37,942 bases of DNA from Candidatus Omnitrophota bacterium (lineage in GTDB: Bacteria; Omnitrophota; Gorgyraeia; B26-G9). The stretch lies in the NCBI GenBank assembly GCA_018813905.1, contig JAHJAO010000071.1, positions 1 to 37,942 of the forward strand, given 5' to 3'. Made by a program: the position numbers and the translations under genes. Below, piece after piece: positions 20,820-28,977 of this stretch. Position 1 is the first letter of the stretch, and each line of letters starts with the position of its first letter. Below the pieces are notes generated by a model, which saw nothing but the letters and a program-made list of their open reading frames with translations, was not told the DNA's origin and ran no database searches.

Positions 20820-21695
20820 TTATTCGGTCCAGGCTTGTCCTTTTTCGAGGATAACTGTCTTGGTAACTTCTACGGTGCCTTCTTGCACATCTATATGAGT
20901 AAGCCCATTATCATCGACTTCAATATCAAACTTTGTGCCTCTGACGGCAACGGCGCAATTCGGGGTACGTACCTGATAGCGGCGGTTGAGCATCTGTTTT
21001 GTATGGGCAATAAAAATTCCGGCTTTTCCTTTCAACATTTTTGATACGGAATTGTCAAAATTATCTTCGATGAGCTCAAAAGAGCTGTTTCCTTTGAGAT
21101 AAATGATACTGCCGTCTAACGTCATCAACATTACATGGCTGTCTTTCGCGGTTACAATCGTATCGCCCGGCACAGGATACATTCCGTCATGAAGGCGGAT
21201 TTTTTGTCCGCCGCGCACTATGTGGACATCACCTTTTATTTCCTGGCAGCTAAGGCCGATGCCTTTTTGCTGGCCGCCGGTTAAGTATTGTTTGGCCTGT
21301 TCAGTCAATTTTAAACGGTGTTTGAGTTCTTTTATGCGTTCTTCAATTTTTGCAATCGCGGCCCGGTCTTTTTCAATTGCTTCTTTGGTCACGGAAATTG
21401 CGGCTTGGTCTTTTCCGGAATTAAGCGAAGATAAAAACTGGTTGCATTTGGCTAGATGGTTGTTCAGGCTTGATTTTTCCTGTTCGGCTTTTTGCAGTTC
21501 TTTCTCCAGATCCTCCCGCAGGAGCCTTAATTTAGCTACAGGGTCGGATACAGCTTCTGCTGCGAAGGCGGCAGGGCCTTGGATAAACAATAATTGGTTG
21601 AAAAACAGAAGCAGGACAAAAGTTAATGCGATCCGTTTATCGAAATACATCCGGCAAGGGTAGGGGGTGATTGTGTTTATTTGTTTAGCCAGCAT
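20820..21695 (-). CDS. FecR-domain protein with an N-terminal coiled coil, exported
   Basis: 291 residues. The start at 21695 is favoured because a perfect promoter puts transcription initiation at that ATG; a second Met 15 codons later gives a cleaner signal peptide (F-D-K-R, long hydrophobic run, A-F-A-A). A coiled coil follows (about 60-130). The C-terminal half is a FecR-like domain: V-P-G-D-T-I-V-T-A-K-D-S-H-V, L-D-G-S-x-I-Y-L, and V-R-T-P-N-C-A-V-A-V-R-G-T-K-F-D-I-E-V. No sigma/anti-sigma partner is adjacent, so this is one of the many FecR-domain proteins in envelope or surface contexts rather than an iron-uptake regulator. First gene of a leftward three-gene operon. Confidence 0.88.
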   Translation of the reverse strand: MLAKQINTITPYPCRMYFDKRIALTFVLLLFFNQLLFIQGPAAFAAEAVSDPVAKLRLLREDLEKELQKAEQEKSSLNNHLAKCNQFLSSLNSGKDQAAISVTKEAIEKDRAAIAKIEERIKELKHRLKLTEQAKQYLTGGQQKGIGLSCQEIKGDVHIVRGGQKIRLHDGMYPVPGDTIVTAKDSHVMLMTLDGSIIYLKGNSSFELIEDNFDNSVSKMLKGKAGIFIAHTKQMLNRRYQVRTPNCAVAVRGTKFDIEVDDNGLTHIDVQEGTVEVTKTVILEKGQAWTE

Positions 21696-21702
21696 AGCTT
21701 GA

Positions 21703-21731
21703 ATTATAGCTTTTTAAAAATAGCTTGTCAA
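21703..21731 (-). promoter_or_regulatory. Perfect consensus promoter of the FecR operon, leaderless
   Basis: On the minus strand: TTGACA (21726-21731), exactly 17 bp, TATAAT (21703-21708). The predicted start is about 21696, one base before the ATG at 21695. There is no room for a Shine-Dalgarno sequence. The clearest leaderless case in the window. Confidence 0.85.
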
Positions 21732-21804
21732 CTCATTCTAAAGGCCTCGCTGTTTGAAGATGAAAACCCGTTCCGAACGTGTGGGCCGGGTTTAAAATGG
21801 GGGA

Positions 21805-21833
21805 TTTTAGAAGTCCGGTTCTTATGTTATAAT
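21805..21833 (+). promoter_or_regulatory. Extended -10 promoter of the rsmD-fab gene run
   Basis: TATAAT (21828-21833) with TGT extension (21825-21827); the -35 region (TTTTAG, 21805-21810) is poor. Predicted start about 21840 with a 76-nt leader. It is the only clear promoter before about 8 kb of closely spaced genes. Confidence 0.6.
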
Positions 21834-21915
21834 ATCATTCAACATTCTTGAGCGGGATTTTCGAGTCGGAATTTACGGATAAGATAAGCAAAATTAAAGG
21901 GTAAAAGAACAATTT

Positions 21916-22467
21916 ATGCGAATAACCGGCGGTGATTTTAAAGGGCACTTTTTAAAAACAGCCCGCACAAAAAATGTGCGTCCTACCCGGGAAATGGTAC
22001 GAAAAGCGGTGTTTGATGTTTTAGAGGGATTTGTGCCGGGTAAGCAAGTACTGGATCTTTTCAGCGGCAGCGGGGCGTTTGGGTTTGAAGCCTTGAGTCG
22101 GGGGGCACAACATGTCAGCTTTGTGGAAAACAAATATGCGGCGGTTAAAACCATAAAGTCTAATATAATGACGTTAAAGGTGGATCCAAGGGGTAAAATA
22201 ATCGCCAAAGATGTTTTTTTAAGTTTGGATATGTTAGAGAAAAAAGAGGAGAAGTTTGATATTATCTTCGCCGACCCGCCATACCATAAAAACCTGGCAA
22301 AAAAATGCTTGTTACAGATTGATAACTGTGATATATTAAACACTCCTGCGATGGTGGTTATGGAACATTACAAAAAAGATGAGCTACCTAACGTGTTGGG
22401 AACATTAACGCTTTGGCAGTTCAAGCAATACGGAGATAGCGCGGTTTCTTTTTATACCCCAGTTTGA
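21916..22467 (+). CDS. rsmD: 16S rRNA (guanine(966)-N(2))-methyltransferase RsmD
   Basis: 183 residues, typical length. Family blocks: M-R-I-T-G-G-D-F-K-G at the N-terminus, R-P-T-R-E-M-V-R-K-A-V-F-D, V-L-D-L-F-S-G-S-G-A-F-G-F-E-A-L-S-R-G-A (SAM-binding motif I), and the catalytic N-methylase motif D-P-P-Y at about residue 119. It methylates N2 of G966 in 16S rRNA of the 30S subunit. The next gene is coaD, the usual neighbour of rsmD across bacteria, 27 bp away. Confidence 0.95.
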   Translation: MRITGGDFKGHFLKTARTKNVRPTREMVRKAVFDVLEGFVPGKQVLDLFSGSGAFGFEALSRGAQHVSFVENKYAAVKTIKSNIMTLKVDPRGKIIAKDVFLSLDMLEKKEEKFDIIFADPPYHKNLAKKCLLQIDNCDILNTPAMVVMEHYKKDELPNVLGTLTLWQFKQYGDSAVSFYTPV

Positions 22468-22494
22468 AATTGTTAAAGGATCGGGTAGATTTTT

Positions 22495-22998
22495 ATGGCA
22501 AAAAAGGGCAAAATTTACAAAAAAAAATGCGCGGTTTATTCGGGTACGTTTGACCCTGCAACTTACGGTCATATCGATCTGATAAAACGCGCGGCAAAGA
22601 TATTTGACGAGGTGATTGTGGCGGTTGCCGATAACCCTGAGAAAAAACCTTTATTTGAACTTTCCGAACGCGTGGCCATGCTTAAAGAGATAACTTCAAG
22701 TTTAAAAAAAGTAAAAGTGGAAAGTTTTAGTAATCTAATGATTGATTACGTAAAGAGCAAAAAAATTAATGTGGTTATCCGCGGCCTGCGGATGGTCTCG
22801 GATTTTGAATATGAATTCCAGATGGCTTTAACCAACAGAAAGCTCGGGCCTGAGGTCGAAATAATCTTCATGATGCCAAAGGAGTCTTATTCATTCCTCT
22901 CCAGCAAATTGATAAAGGAGATTGCCGTATTAGGCGCTGATTTATCAGAATTTGTCCCGCCGCTTGTAGAACGTAAGCTAAAAAAATTATTAAAATAA
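22495..22998 (+). CDS. coaD: Phosphopantetheine adenylyltransferase
   Basis: 167 residues. Nucleotidyltransferase signature Y-S-G-T-F-D-P-A-T-Y-G-H (T/HxGH), then V-I-R-G-L-R-M-V-S-D-F-E-Y-E-F-Q-M-A and S-F-L-S-S-K-L-I-K-E, all characteristic of CoaD. It makes dephospho-CoA from 4'-phosphopantetheine and ATP, the next-to-last step of CoA synthesis. It follows rsmD and precedes pta by 14 bp, so CoA synthesis, acetyl-CoA use and fatty acid synthesis lie on one transcript. The N-terminal nine residues are unusually basic (K-K-G-K-I-Y-K-K-K). Confidence 0.96.
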   Translation: MAKKGKIYKKKCAVYSGTFDPATYGHIDLIKRAAKIFDEVIVAVADNPEKKPLFELSERVAMLKEITSSLKKVKVESFSNLMIDYVKSKKINVVIRGLRMVSDFEYEFQMALTNRKLGPEVEIIFMMPKESYSFLSSKLIKEIAVLGADLSEFVPPLVERKLKKLLK

Positions 22999-23012
22999 CA
23001 TCAGGGAGGATA

Positions 23013-24011
23013 ATGGATATTTTAAAGAAGATTCACCAACGGGCAAAAGAGAAAAAGCGCAAAATTGTGCTGCCGGAAACAGATGATGCGCGGGTGCTGG
23101 AAGCGACAAAGGTAGTTGTTGAAGAAGGGCTTGCCGATGTGATACTTTTATCTTCCGATAACGCGTTAAAGTCAAAAGCGGATAGTATCGGCCTTAATCT
23201 TTCGAGCGTAAAAATAGTTAACCCGAAAGCTGACCAGCAGTTGCTGAAAAAATTTACTACCGAGTTCTATGAGCTCAGAAAACACAAAGGGATTACCATG
23301 GAGGCGGCGCAGCAGCAAATCGGACATTTTGTATATTTTGCCGCGATGATGGTAAGAAACGGCTTGGCGGATGGTTTTGTCGCCGGCGCTGGCCATACCA
23401 CGCCGGATGTCGCCAAAGCGGCAATTTACTGCATTGGTTTTACGGAAAAACTAAAGACCATTTCCAGCTCGTTTTTGGTGATTGTCCCGGATTGCGAATA
23501 CGGACATCACGGAATATTTATTTTTTCAGATTGCGGGATTGTGCCGGACCCTTCTGCTGCGCAGTTGGCTAATATCGCCGAATCTGCGGCGGAGATTTTT
23601 GGATTATTGGTAGAGGAGAAGCCCCGGGTGGCGCTTTTAAGTTTTTCCTCGAAAGGCAGCGCGAACCATCCTCTGGTCGAGAAAGTAGTAAAGGCGAAAC
23701 AGATAATTAACGAAAAATACCCGGACTTAATCGTGGACGGAGAATTGCAGTTGGATGCAGCGATTGTTCCCCAGGTCGCAAAAATCAAGGCCCCGCAAAG
23801 CGATGTTGCCGGTTCAGCTAATGTATTGATATTCCCGGGACTTGAGTCAGGCAATATTGGTTATAAGCTCGTGCAGCGCCTGGCAAAGGCGCAGGTAATC
23901 GGGCCGATGATGACCGGCCTTAGAAAACCGTGCAGTGATTTATCGCGTGGTTGCACCATAGATGAAATCGTAAATGCGGTTTGTACTACGGCCATAAGAG
24001 TAGTGGATTAA
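23013..24011 (+). CDS. pta: Phosphate acetyltransferase
   Basis: 332 residues, the short single-domain Pta class. Blocks: K-I-V-L-P-E-T-D-D-A-R-V-L-E-A near the start, D-G-F-V-A-G-A-G-H-T-T-P-D-V, S-S-F-L-V-I-V-P-D, and N-V-L-I-F-P-G-L-E-S-G-N-I-G-Y-K-L-V-Q-R. It interconverts acetyl-CoA plus phosphate with acetyl phosphate. Directly upstream of ackA, so the pair yields ATP and acetate by substrate-level phosphorylation, fitting a fermentative metabolism, or runs in reverse to activate acetate. Start has GGGAGG five bases upstream. A phosphate butyryltransferase activity is less likely given the partner. Confidence 0.94.
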   Translation: MDILKKIHQRAKEKKRKIVLPETDDARVLEATKVVVEEGLADVILLSSDNALKSKADSIGLNLSSVKIVNPKADQQLLKKFTTEFYELRKHKGITMEAAQQQIGHFVYFAAMMVRNGLADGFVAGAGHTTPDVAKAAIYCIGFTEKLKTISSSFLVIVPDCEYGHHGIFIFSDCGIVPDPSAAQLANIAESAAEIFGLLVEEKPRVALLSFSSKGSANHPLVEKVVKAKQIINEKYPDLIVDGELQLDAAIVPQVAKIKAPQSDVAGSANVLIFPGLESGNIGYKLVQRLAKAQVIGPMMTGLRKPCSDLSRGCTIDEIVNAVCTTAIRVVD

Positions 24012-24038
24012 CTTAAAAAGTGCATTGGTGTTTCCCAT

Positions 24039-25178
24039 ATGAATATATTGATTATAAATTGCGGAAGTTCTTCGGTTAAATACCAGCTTTTCTGTATGCG
24101 CAAAATGTCGGTTTTGGCCAGAGGTATCGCCGAAAAGATTGGATGTCGCGATTCGTATATTTCATACCAAAAGGCAAATGCCAGCATTAGAGTGAAAGTG
24201 TACTTTAAGGATTATTTTACGGCAATAAGTAAGATAGTGGATTTACTTGTTCATCCGCAAAAGGGAGCGCTCAAAAGCAAAACAGAGATCAATGCCATCG
24301 GGCACCGCGTGGTTCACGGCGCAGAGGAATTTAAGTCTTCTCTTGTGATTAATAAGTATGCGTTGGAACGCATAAAATATTACGGCCGGCTTGCGCCGTT
24401 ACACAATCCGCCCGCATACAACGGGATAAGGGCGGCGCTTAAGATTTTTCCGCGCATAAAGCAGGTTGCGGTATTTGATACTGCCTTCCACCAAACAATG
24501 CCTGAGGAAGCGTTCATGTACGGGCTGCCTTATGCCTTTTATAAAAAATACGGTATCCGCCGTTACGGTTTTCACGGGACCAGCCATCGGTATGTAGCGC
24601 AGCAGGCAGCTAAAATTTTAAGGCGGCCTTTAAATAAACTAAAATTAATCTCCTGCCATTTGGGCAACGGTTGCAGTATTGCCGCGATTAAGTTTGGTCG
24701 GTCAATAGATACCAGCATGGGATTTACGCCGCTGGAGGGATTGCTTATGGGAACGCGGTGCGGCGATATTGATCCGGCCTTGGTAGGTTATATCATGGAG
24801 AAAGGGCAATATTCGATTGAAGATGTGAACGCTATTATGAATCGCAAAAGCGGTTTGCTGGGGCTTTCCGGCATAAGCAATGATATGCGTGATTTACTGG
24901 CTCAGAGAAGAAAGGGAAATAAAAAAGCAAAATTGGCGATTGATGTATTTATCTACCGGGTGATAAAATATATTGGCGCTTATCTTGCGGCGCTTAACGG
25001 TGCAGATGCCATAATCTTGACCGCGGGGATCGGAGAGAATGTGGCATTAATCCGGCAGCGTATCAAAAAAAGATTAGGGAATATTTTGGGAAGAAATTTT
25101 AAGATGCTGGTTATCCCCACAGACGAAGAACGCTTGATAGCGTTGGATACTTTTAAATTAGTGAAAAGACGTAAATGA
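24039..25178 (+). CDS. ackA: Acetate kinase
   Basis: 379 residues. Signatures: I-I-N-C-G-S-S-S-V-K-Y at the start (first phosphate loop), G-H-R-V-V-H-G (second), F-D-T-A-F-H-Q-T-M-P, R-R-Y-G-F-H-G-T-S-H and C-H-L-G-N-G-C-S (ATP-binding), and D-T-S-M-G-F-T-P-L-E-G. It converts acetyl phosphate and ADP to acetate and ATP. It is slightly shorter than the common 400 residues because of a compact C-terminus. Its Shine-Dalgarno sequence is poor, and its stop codon overlaps the next start (ATGA). Confidence 0.96.
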   Translation: MNILIINCGSSSVKYQLFCMRKMSVLARGIAEKIGCRDSYISYQKANASIRVKVYFKDYFTAISKIVDLLVHPQKGALKSKTEINAIGHRVVHGAEEFKSSLVINKYALERIKYYGRLAPLHNPPAYNGIRAALKIFPRIKQVAVFDTAFHQTMPEEAFMYGLPYAFYKKYGIRRYGFHGTSHRYVAQQAAKILRRPLNKLKLISCHLGNGCSIAAIKFGRSIDTSMGFTPLEGLLMGTRCGDIDPALVGYIMEKGQYSIEDVNAIMNRKSGLLGLSGISNDMRDLLAQRRKGNKKAKLAIDVFIYRVIKYIGAYLAALNGADAIILTAGIGENVALIRQRIKKRLGNILGRNFKMLVIPTDEERLIALDTFKLVKRRK

Positions 25179-25618
25179 AGATAACTATCAATGAAATTCC
25201 GGTCAGCGGTATTGTGCTTGAGGAAACAAATCAAGCGCAAATTCTGGATTTAGAACGTACGGATATAAAATTTTGCGCTCCGGTTTATATGAAGGCTTGC
25301 GTAATTCGCGACCAGGATAAAATTCAGATTGAACTGAAAGTGAAAACTGAAATGTTGATTGTCTGCAGCCGCTGCCTCGAAGAAAATAAGGCGGTCGTAG
25401 ACAAAGAAATAAATATTATACGGTCCAAAGAAAGTGATGCTGTAATCGATTTGACGCAGATAGCGAGAGAGGAGATAATTCTGGATTATCCGGCAAGGGC
25501 GTTATGTCGTGCGGATTGCCGGGGGCTTTGCCCTAAGTGTGGCAGGAATTTGAATGTCGCAAATTGTGATTGTTCGCAGCAAGACACTTTTAAACGGGGT
25601 ATTGATATAGAATTATAA
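25175..25618 (+). CDS. DUF177 (YceD-like) protein
   Basis: 147 residues. The conserved DUF177 core is present: V-C-S-R-C-L-E (residues about 65-71), a run of hydrophobic strands, then R-E-E-I-I-L-D-Y-P and two Cys pairs C-P-K-C-G-R-N-L-N and C-D-C. Genes of this family sit next to rpmF in most bacteria, as here (41 bp upstream), and have been linked to 23S rRNA accumulation or ribosome assembly. The four-Cys cluster probably binds zinc. It overlaps ackA by four bases. Confidence 0.9.
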   Translation: MKITINEIPVSGIVLEETNQAQILDLERTDIKFCAPVYMKACVIRDQDKIQIELKVKTEMLIVCSRCLEENKAVVDKEINIIRSKESDAVIDLTQIAREEIILDYPARALCRADCRGLCPKCGRNLNVANCDCSQQDTFKRGIDIEL

Positions 25619-25658
25619 ACAATTTTATGTTATTAATATAATTTAAGGAGGGAAAATC

Positions 25659-25853
25659 ATGGCTCATCCAAAAAGAAAAACTTCGAAGACAAGGCGGGCG
25701 AAGAGAAGGACGCATAAAAAACTGGATATTCCGTCCATATCCATTTGTCCGCATTGCAAACAGACCAAGCCGCCTCACCAGGTTTGCCCGCATTGTGGTT
25801 ATTATAAGGGAAAGAAATATAGAGAGATCAAAGAGAAAAAGCCCAAAAAGTAG
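25659..25853 (+). CDS. rpmF: Ribosomal protein L32
   Basis: 64 residues. Classic bL32 start M-A-H-P-K-R-K-T-S-K-T-R-R-A-K-R-R, then a zinc-binding form with C-P-H-C and C-P-H-C-G. Part of the large subunit near the peptidyl-transferase region. AAGGAGG precedes the ATG. The C-terminus (E-K-K-P-K-K) is slightly extended. Its position just before plsX is the common bacterial rpmF-plsX-fab arrangement. Confidence 0.97.
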   Translation: MAHPKRKTSKTRRAKRRTHKKLDIPSISICPHCKQTKPPHQVCPHCGYYKGKKYREIKEKKPKK

Positions 25854-25886
25854 GTAACTGTTTAATTAATAATAAGAAAGGCAGTT

Positions 25887-26912
25887 ATGAGAATAGCCGT
25901 TGATGCTATGGGCGGAGATAATGCTCCGGATGTGATTGTTGAGGGGGCGTTAGAAGCCGCAAAGTCTTGTTCGGATGATATTATTCTGGTGGGAAATAAG
26001 TCCGTTATTGAAAGCAAGCTCTCCAAATTTAAAAATATACCTTCCAATCTTACGGTTGAAAACGCATCGGAATTAATCGGCATGGATGAATCACCGGCGG
26101 TGAGTGTGCGCAGAAAAAAAGATTCGTCCATTAACGTTGCGGTGAATCTGGTCAAGGAAAAAAAAGCGGATGCAGTAGTATCCGCGGGCAATACGGGTGC
26201 GGTGGTCTGCGCGGCAAGCCTGTTTTTAAGAGCGCTGCCGGGCATTGACCGGCCGGGTATCAGCGTGTTTTTCCCTTCCTTGAAAGATAGGGTCTTATTG
26301 ATTGATGCCGGCGCTAATGTCGATGCCAAACCGGAACATTTGCTGCAATACGCGATAATGGGCAGTGTCTACGCAAAATTTGTCTTGAATAAAAAAAATC
26401 CCAAAGTGGGCCTGCTTAATATCGGGGAAGAAGAATCTAAAGGACCGGAGTTTGTTAAGGAAACATTTAAGCTGCTTGAACAGAACAAAAACATTAACTT
26501 TATCGGCAACGTCGAAGGCCGCGATATCTGCGTGGGCAACTGTGATGTGGTTGTTTGCGATGGATTTGTCGGTAATGTTGTCCTTAAGGTTTCAGAAGGG
26601 ATTGCCGATGCGATCAAGGAAATGTTAAAGCGCAAACTCGCTTCCAATTTCATTACCTGGATAGGCGCATTATTGAGCGCGCCGGCGTTTAAGGCCTTGA
26701 AAAAAGAGATTGATTACGCCGAATACGGCGGTGCCCCGCTTCTGGGCATTGACGGGGCATGTATAATTGCCCATGGCGGCTCGTCTGCCTATGCAATCAA
26801 AAATGCTATTCGTGCGGCTAGGGAATATTTATTGAATAATGTAAATCAGCATATTATCGAGCTGATCGACAAAAAAAATGGGGCTGCTTCTTCTGCTACA
26901 TCAAATCCATGA
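25887..26912 (+). CDS. plsX: Phosphate acyltransferase PlsX
   Basis: 341 residues. Starts with the family hallmark I-A-V-D-A-M-G-G-D-N-A-P, followed by V-S-A-G-N-T-G-A-V, L-I-D-A-G-A-N-V-D-A-K-P-E, G-N-V-E-G-R-D-I, D-G-F-V-G-N-V-V-L-K and G-G-A-P-L-L-G-I-D-G. It makes acyl phosphate from acyl-ACP, feeding PlsY and phospholipid synthesis. In many bacteria the next gene is fabH; here it is fabD, 33 bp on. The end (A-A-S-S-A-T-S-N-P) is a short non-conserved tail. Confidence 0.96.
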   Translation: MRIAVDAMGGDNAPDVIVEGALEAAKSCSDDIILVGNKSVIESKLSKFKNIPSNLTVENASELIGMDESPAVSVRRKKDSSINVAVNLVKEKKADAVVSAGNTGAVVCAASLFLRALPGIDRPGISVFFPSLKDRVLLIDAGANVDAKPEHLLQYAIMGSVYAKFVLNKKNPKVGLLNIGEEESKGPEFVKETFKLLEQNKNINFIGNVEGRDICVGNCDVVVCDGFVGNVVLKVSEGIADAIKEMLKRKLASNFITWIGALLSAPAFKALKKEIDYAEYGGAPLLGIDGACIIAHGGSSAYAIKNAIRAAREYLLNNVNQHIIELIDKKNGAASSATSNP

Positions 26913-26945
26913 TTTCGCATAAGGCAATAGGAGAGAAAAATAAAA

Positions 26946-27899
26946 ATGAATAAGAAAGTTGCTTTTATTTTTCCCGGCCAGGGAGCGCAATATGTGGGGA
27001 TGGGAAAGCAATTATATGCAGATTTTCCTGCTGCTCGGCGCATTTTTGAGCTGGCGGATGAAGTTTTGGGTTTTAACCTGACTAAAATTTGCTTTGAAGG
27101 GCCGCAGGAAGAGCTTACCAAAAGCAGTATTTGCCAACCGGCTATACTTACCTTAAGTGTTGCCGCGGTAGATGTTTTGATTCGTGATTTCGCGGGGCCC
27201 GCTATGGCAACGGACGCATGTGCGGGGTTAAGTTTAGGCGAGTATTCGGCATTAGTTGCTTGTGGGAGTTTGAGATTTGAAGACGCGTTACTTCTTGTAA
27301 ATAAACGGGGCCAGTTCATGGATGAGGCTTCGGCAGAGAATCCGGGAACAATGTCTTGCATTCTGGGGCTTGAAATCGAACAGGTGAAAGAAATCTGCGG
27401 CATAACCGGCACGGAGATAGCTAATCTCAACTGTCCCGGCCAGATTGTTATTTCCGGCAGTTTTGATAGTATTAATAAAGCAAATACGTTAGCGCAAGAC
27501 AAAGGCGCAAAGAGAGTTATTCCACTTGATGTCAGCGGGCCATTTCATTCCTCGCTCATGTCCGAAGCGGCCAAAAAGTTGAAATTGGAACTTGAGAAAG
27601 TGTCTATAGTTGCGCCTCGGATTAAGTTTTGTACGAATGTCACGGCTGATTTTGTGCGGGAACCGGAAGTGATTAAGGACTTATTGGTGAAACAGGTCGC
27701 GCATACTACTTTTTGGCAAAGATGCGTGGAGAGGTTAAGATCGGATGGGATCGCGTTTTTTCTTGAACTTGGGCCCGGGAAGGTGCTAAGAGGGTTATTA
27801 CAGCGGATTGACCGAAGCCTTGAGGTGGTTAATTTAGAAACAAGTGGGGACTTTTCAAAATTAAAGGAAAGTTTGGGATTATCGCAAAGGGGGACGTGA
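26946..27899 (+). CDS. fabD: Malonyl-CoA:ACP transacylase
   Basis: 317 residues. F-I-F-P-G-Q-G-A-Q at the N-terminus, the nucleophile elbow G-L-S-L-G-E-Y (catalytic Ser; the common form is G-H-S-L-G, while G-L-S-L-G is seen in cyanobacterial and plant enzymes), and catalytic His in V-S-G-P-F-H-S. It loads malonyl groups from CoA onto ACP. The C-terminus ends with the usual G-P-G-K-V-L-x-G-L. Its stop codon overlaps the fabG start (TGATG), implying coupling. Confidence 0.96.
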   Translation: MNKKVAFIFPGQGAQYVGMGKQLYADFPAARRIFELADEVLGFNLTKICFEGPQEELTKSSICQPAILTLSVAAVDVLIRDFAGPAMATDACAGLSLGEYSALVACGSLRFEDALLLVNKRGQFMDEASAENPGTMSCILGLEIEQVKEICGITGTEIANLNCPGQIVISGSFDSINKANTLAQDKGAKRVIPLDVSGPFHSSLMSEAAKKLKLELEKVSIVAPRIKFCTNVTADFVREPEVIKDLLVKQVAHTTFWQRCVERLRSDGIAFFLELGPGKVLRGLLQRIDRSLEVVNLETSGDFSKLKESLGLSQRGT

Positions 27900-28639
27900 T
27901 GAAATTAAAAGATAAAGTTGCTGTTATTACCGGAGGGGCACGGGGCATTGGAAAGGAAATCGCTATGACTCTTGCCCGGGCCGGAGCGCATTGTGTGCTT
28001 TGCGATGTTAATGAGGAAGAGTTAAGGAATGCGGAAAAGGACATTAAAAAGCTTGATGTGAGCACGATGTCGGCGGTTTTAGATGTATCAGATTACGCGC
28101 AATGCGAAGATATGGCGAACAAAGTTGTTGACAAATTCAAAAAATTAGATATACTAATCAATAATGCAGGCATAACTAAGGACAATTTGCTTCTTAGAAT
28201 GCGGCCGGAAGACTGGGATGCAGTAATTTCAGTAAACTTGAAGGGATGTTTCAACTGTACCAAGGCTGCGATAAGGGTTATGCTTAAGCAAAGAGCGGGG
28301 CGCATAGTTAATCTGGCTTCAATAATCGGTTTAATGGGTAATGCCGGCCAGGCAAATTATGCGGCTTCAAAAGCGGGAATAATCGGCTTAACGAAAAGTG
28401 TAGCCAAGGAGGTTGCATCCCGCAATATCAACGTGAATGCGATTGCTCCCGGGTTCATTGAAACGAAAATGACGCAAATATTGCCCGAAGATGTTAAAAC
28501 AGCCATGCTTAAGCAAATTCCTTTAGCCAGGTTCGGGAAACCGGAAGATGTTGCGAAATTGGTGTTGTTTCTGGTAAGCGATGAATCCAGTTACATAACC
28601 GGGCAAGTGATACAAATAGATGGTGGAATGTTAATGTAG
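27899..28639 (+). CDS. fabG: 3-oxoacyl-[ACP] reductase
   Basis: 246 residues from the ATG at 27899; a GTG one codon earlier is also possible. Short-chain dehydrogenase fold: T-G-G-A-R-G-I-G (NADPH loop, about 10-17), N-N-A-G, the catalytic set N-L-A-S (Ser) and Y-A-A-S-K (Tyr, Lys), and the FabG-type end [10 protein letters not shown]. It reduces beta-ketoacyl-ACP in fatty acid elongation. Between fabD and acpP in the standard order. Confidence 0.96.
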   Translation: MKLKDKVAVITGGARGIGKEIAMTLARAGAHCVLCDVNEEELRNAEKDIKKLDVSTMSAVLDVSDYAQCEDMANKVVDKFKKLDILINNAGITKDNLLLRMRPEDWDAVISVNLKGCFNCTKAAIRVMLKQRAGRIVNLASIIGLMGNAGQANYAASKAGIIGLTKSVAKEVASRNINVNAIAPGFIETKMTQILPEDVKTAMLKQIPLARFGKPEDVAKLVLFLVSDESSYITGQVIQIDGGMLM

Positions 28640-28682
28640 CATTATAAAAAGGAGTTTGGAACGTAGAAAAGGAGGCTTAAAT

Positions 28683-28940
28683 ATGTCAGTAGAAGAAAAA
28701 GTAAAGACAATAATCGTGGATCAATTAGGAGTAAAACCAGAGGAGGTTACTCCAAACGCATCGTTTGTGGATGATTTAGGGGCGGATTCGTTGGATACAG
28801 TGGAGCTAGTAATGGCCCTGGAAGAAGAGTTTGGTATTGAAATTCCGGACGAAGATGCGGAAAAGATGTCCAACGTAGGAGAAGCGATTAAATATATCGA
28901 AGCCAAAGCAAAAGCAACGGAAAGCCAAGAAGGGGCATAA
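28683..28940 (+). CDS. acpP: Acyl carrier protein
   Basis: 85 residues from the ATG at 28683, with AAAAGGAGG just upstream (an in-frame start nine codons earlier lies before that site and is rejected). The phosphopantetheine attachment Ser is in [10 protein letters not shown]. Acidic helices as expected ([13 protein letters not shown]). The last ten residues ([10 protein letters not shown]) extend past the usual end. It carries growing acyl chains between the Fab enzymes encoded on either side. Confidence 0.97.
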   Translation: MSVEEKVKTIIVDQLGVKPEEVTPNASFVDDLGADSLDTVELVMALEEEFGIEIPDEDAEKMSNVGEAIKYIEAKAKATESQEGA

Positions 28941-28977
28941 TACAGCTTAAGCTTATTGTGCTTTTGCTTAGATAGTT

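Noticed and set aside
25637-25642. TATAAT just before rpmF as a separate promoter
   Set aside because: No -35 at the right distance and no TGn extension; rpmF is more likely read from the upstream operon.
26846-27502. 218-codon minus-strand ORF opposite fabD
   Set aside because: fabD is certain on the plus strand and the antisense peptide shows no domain; it reflects codon composition.
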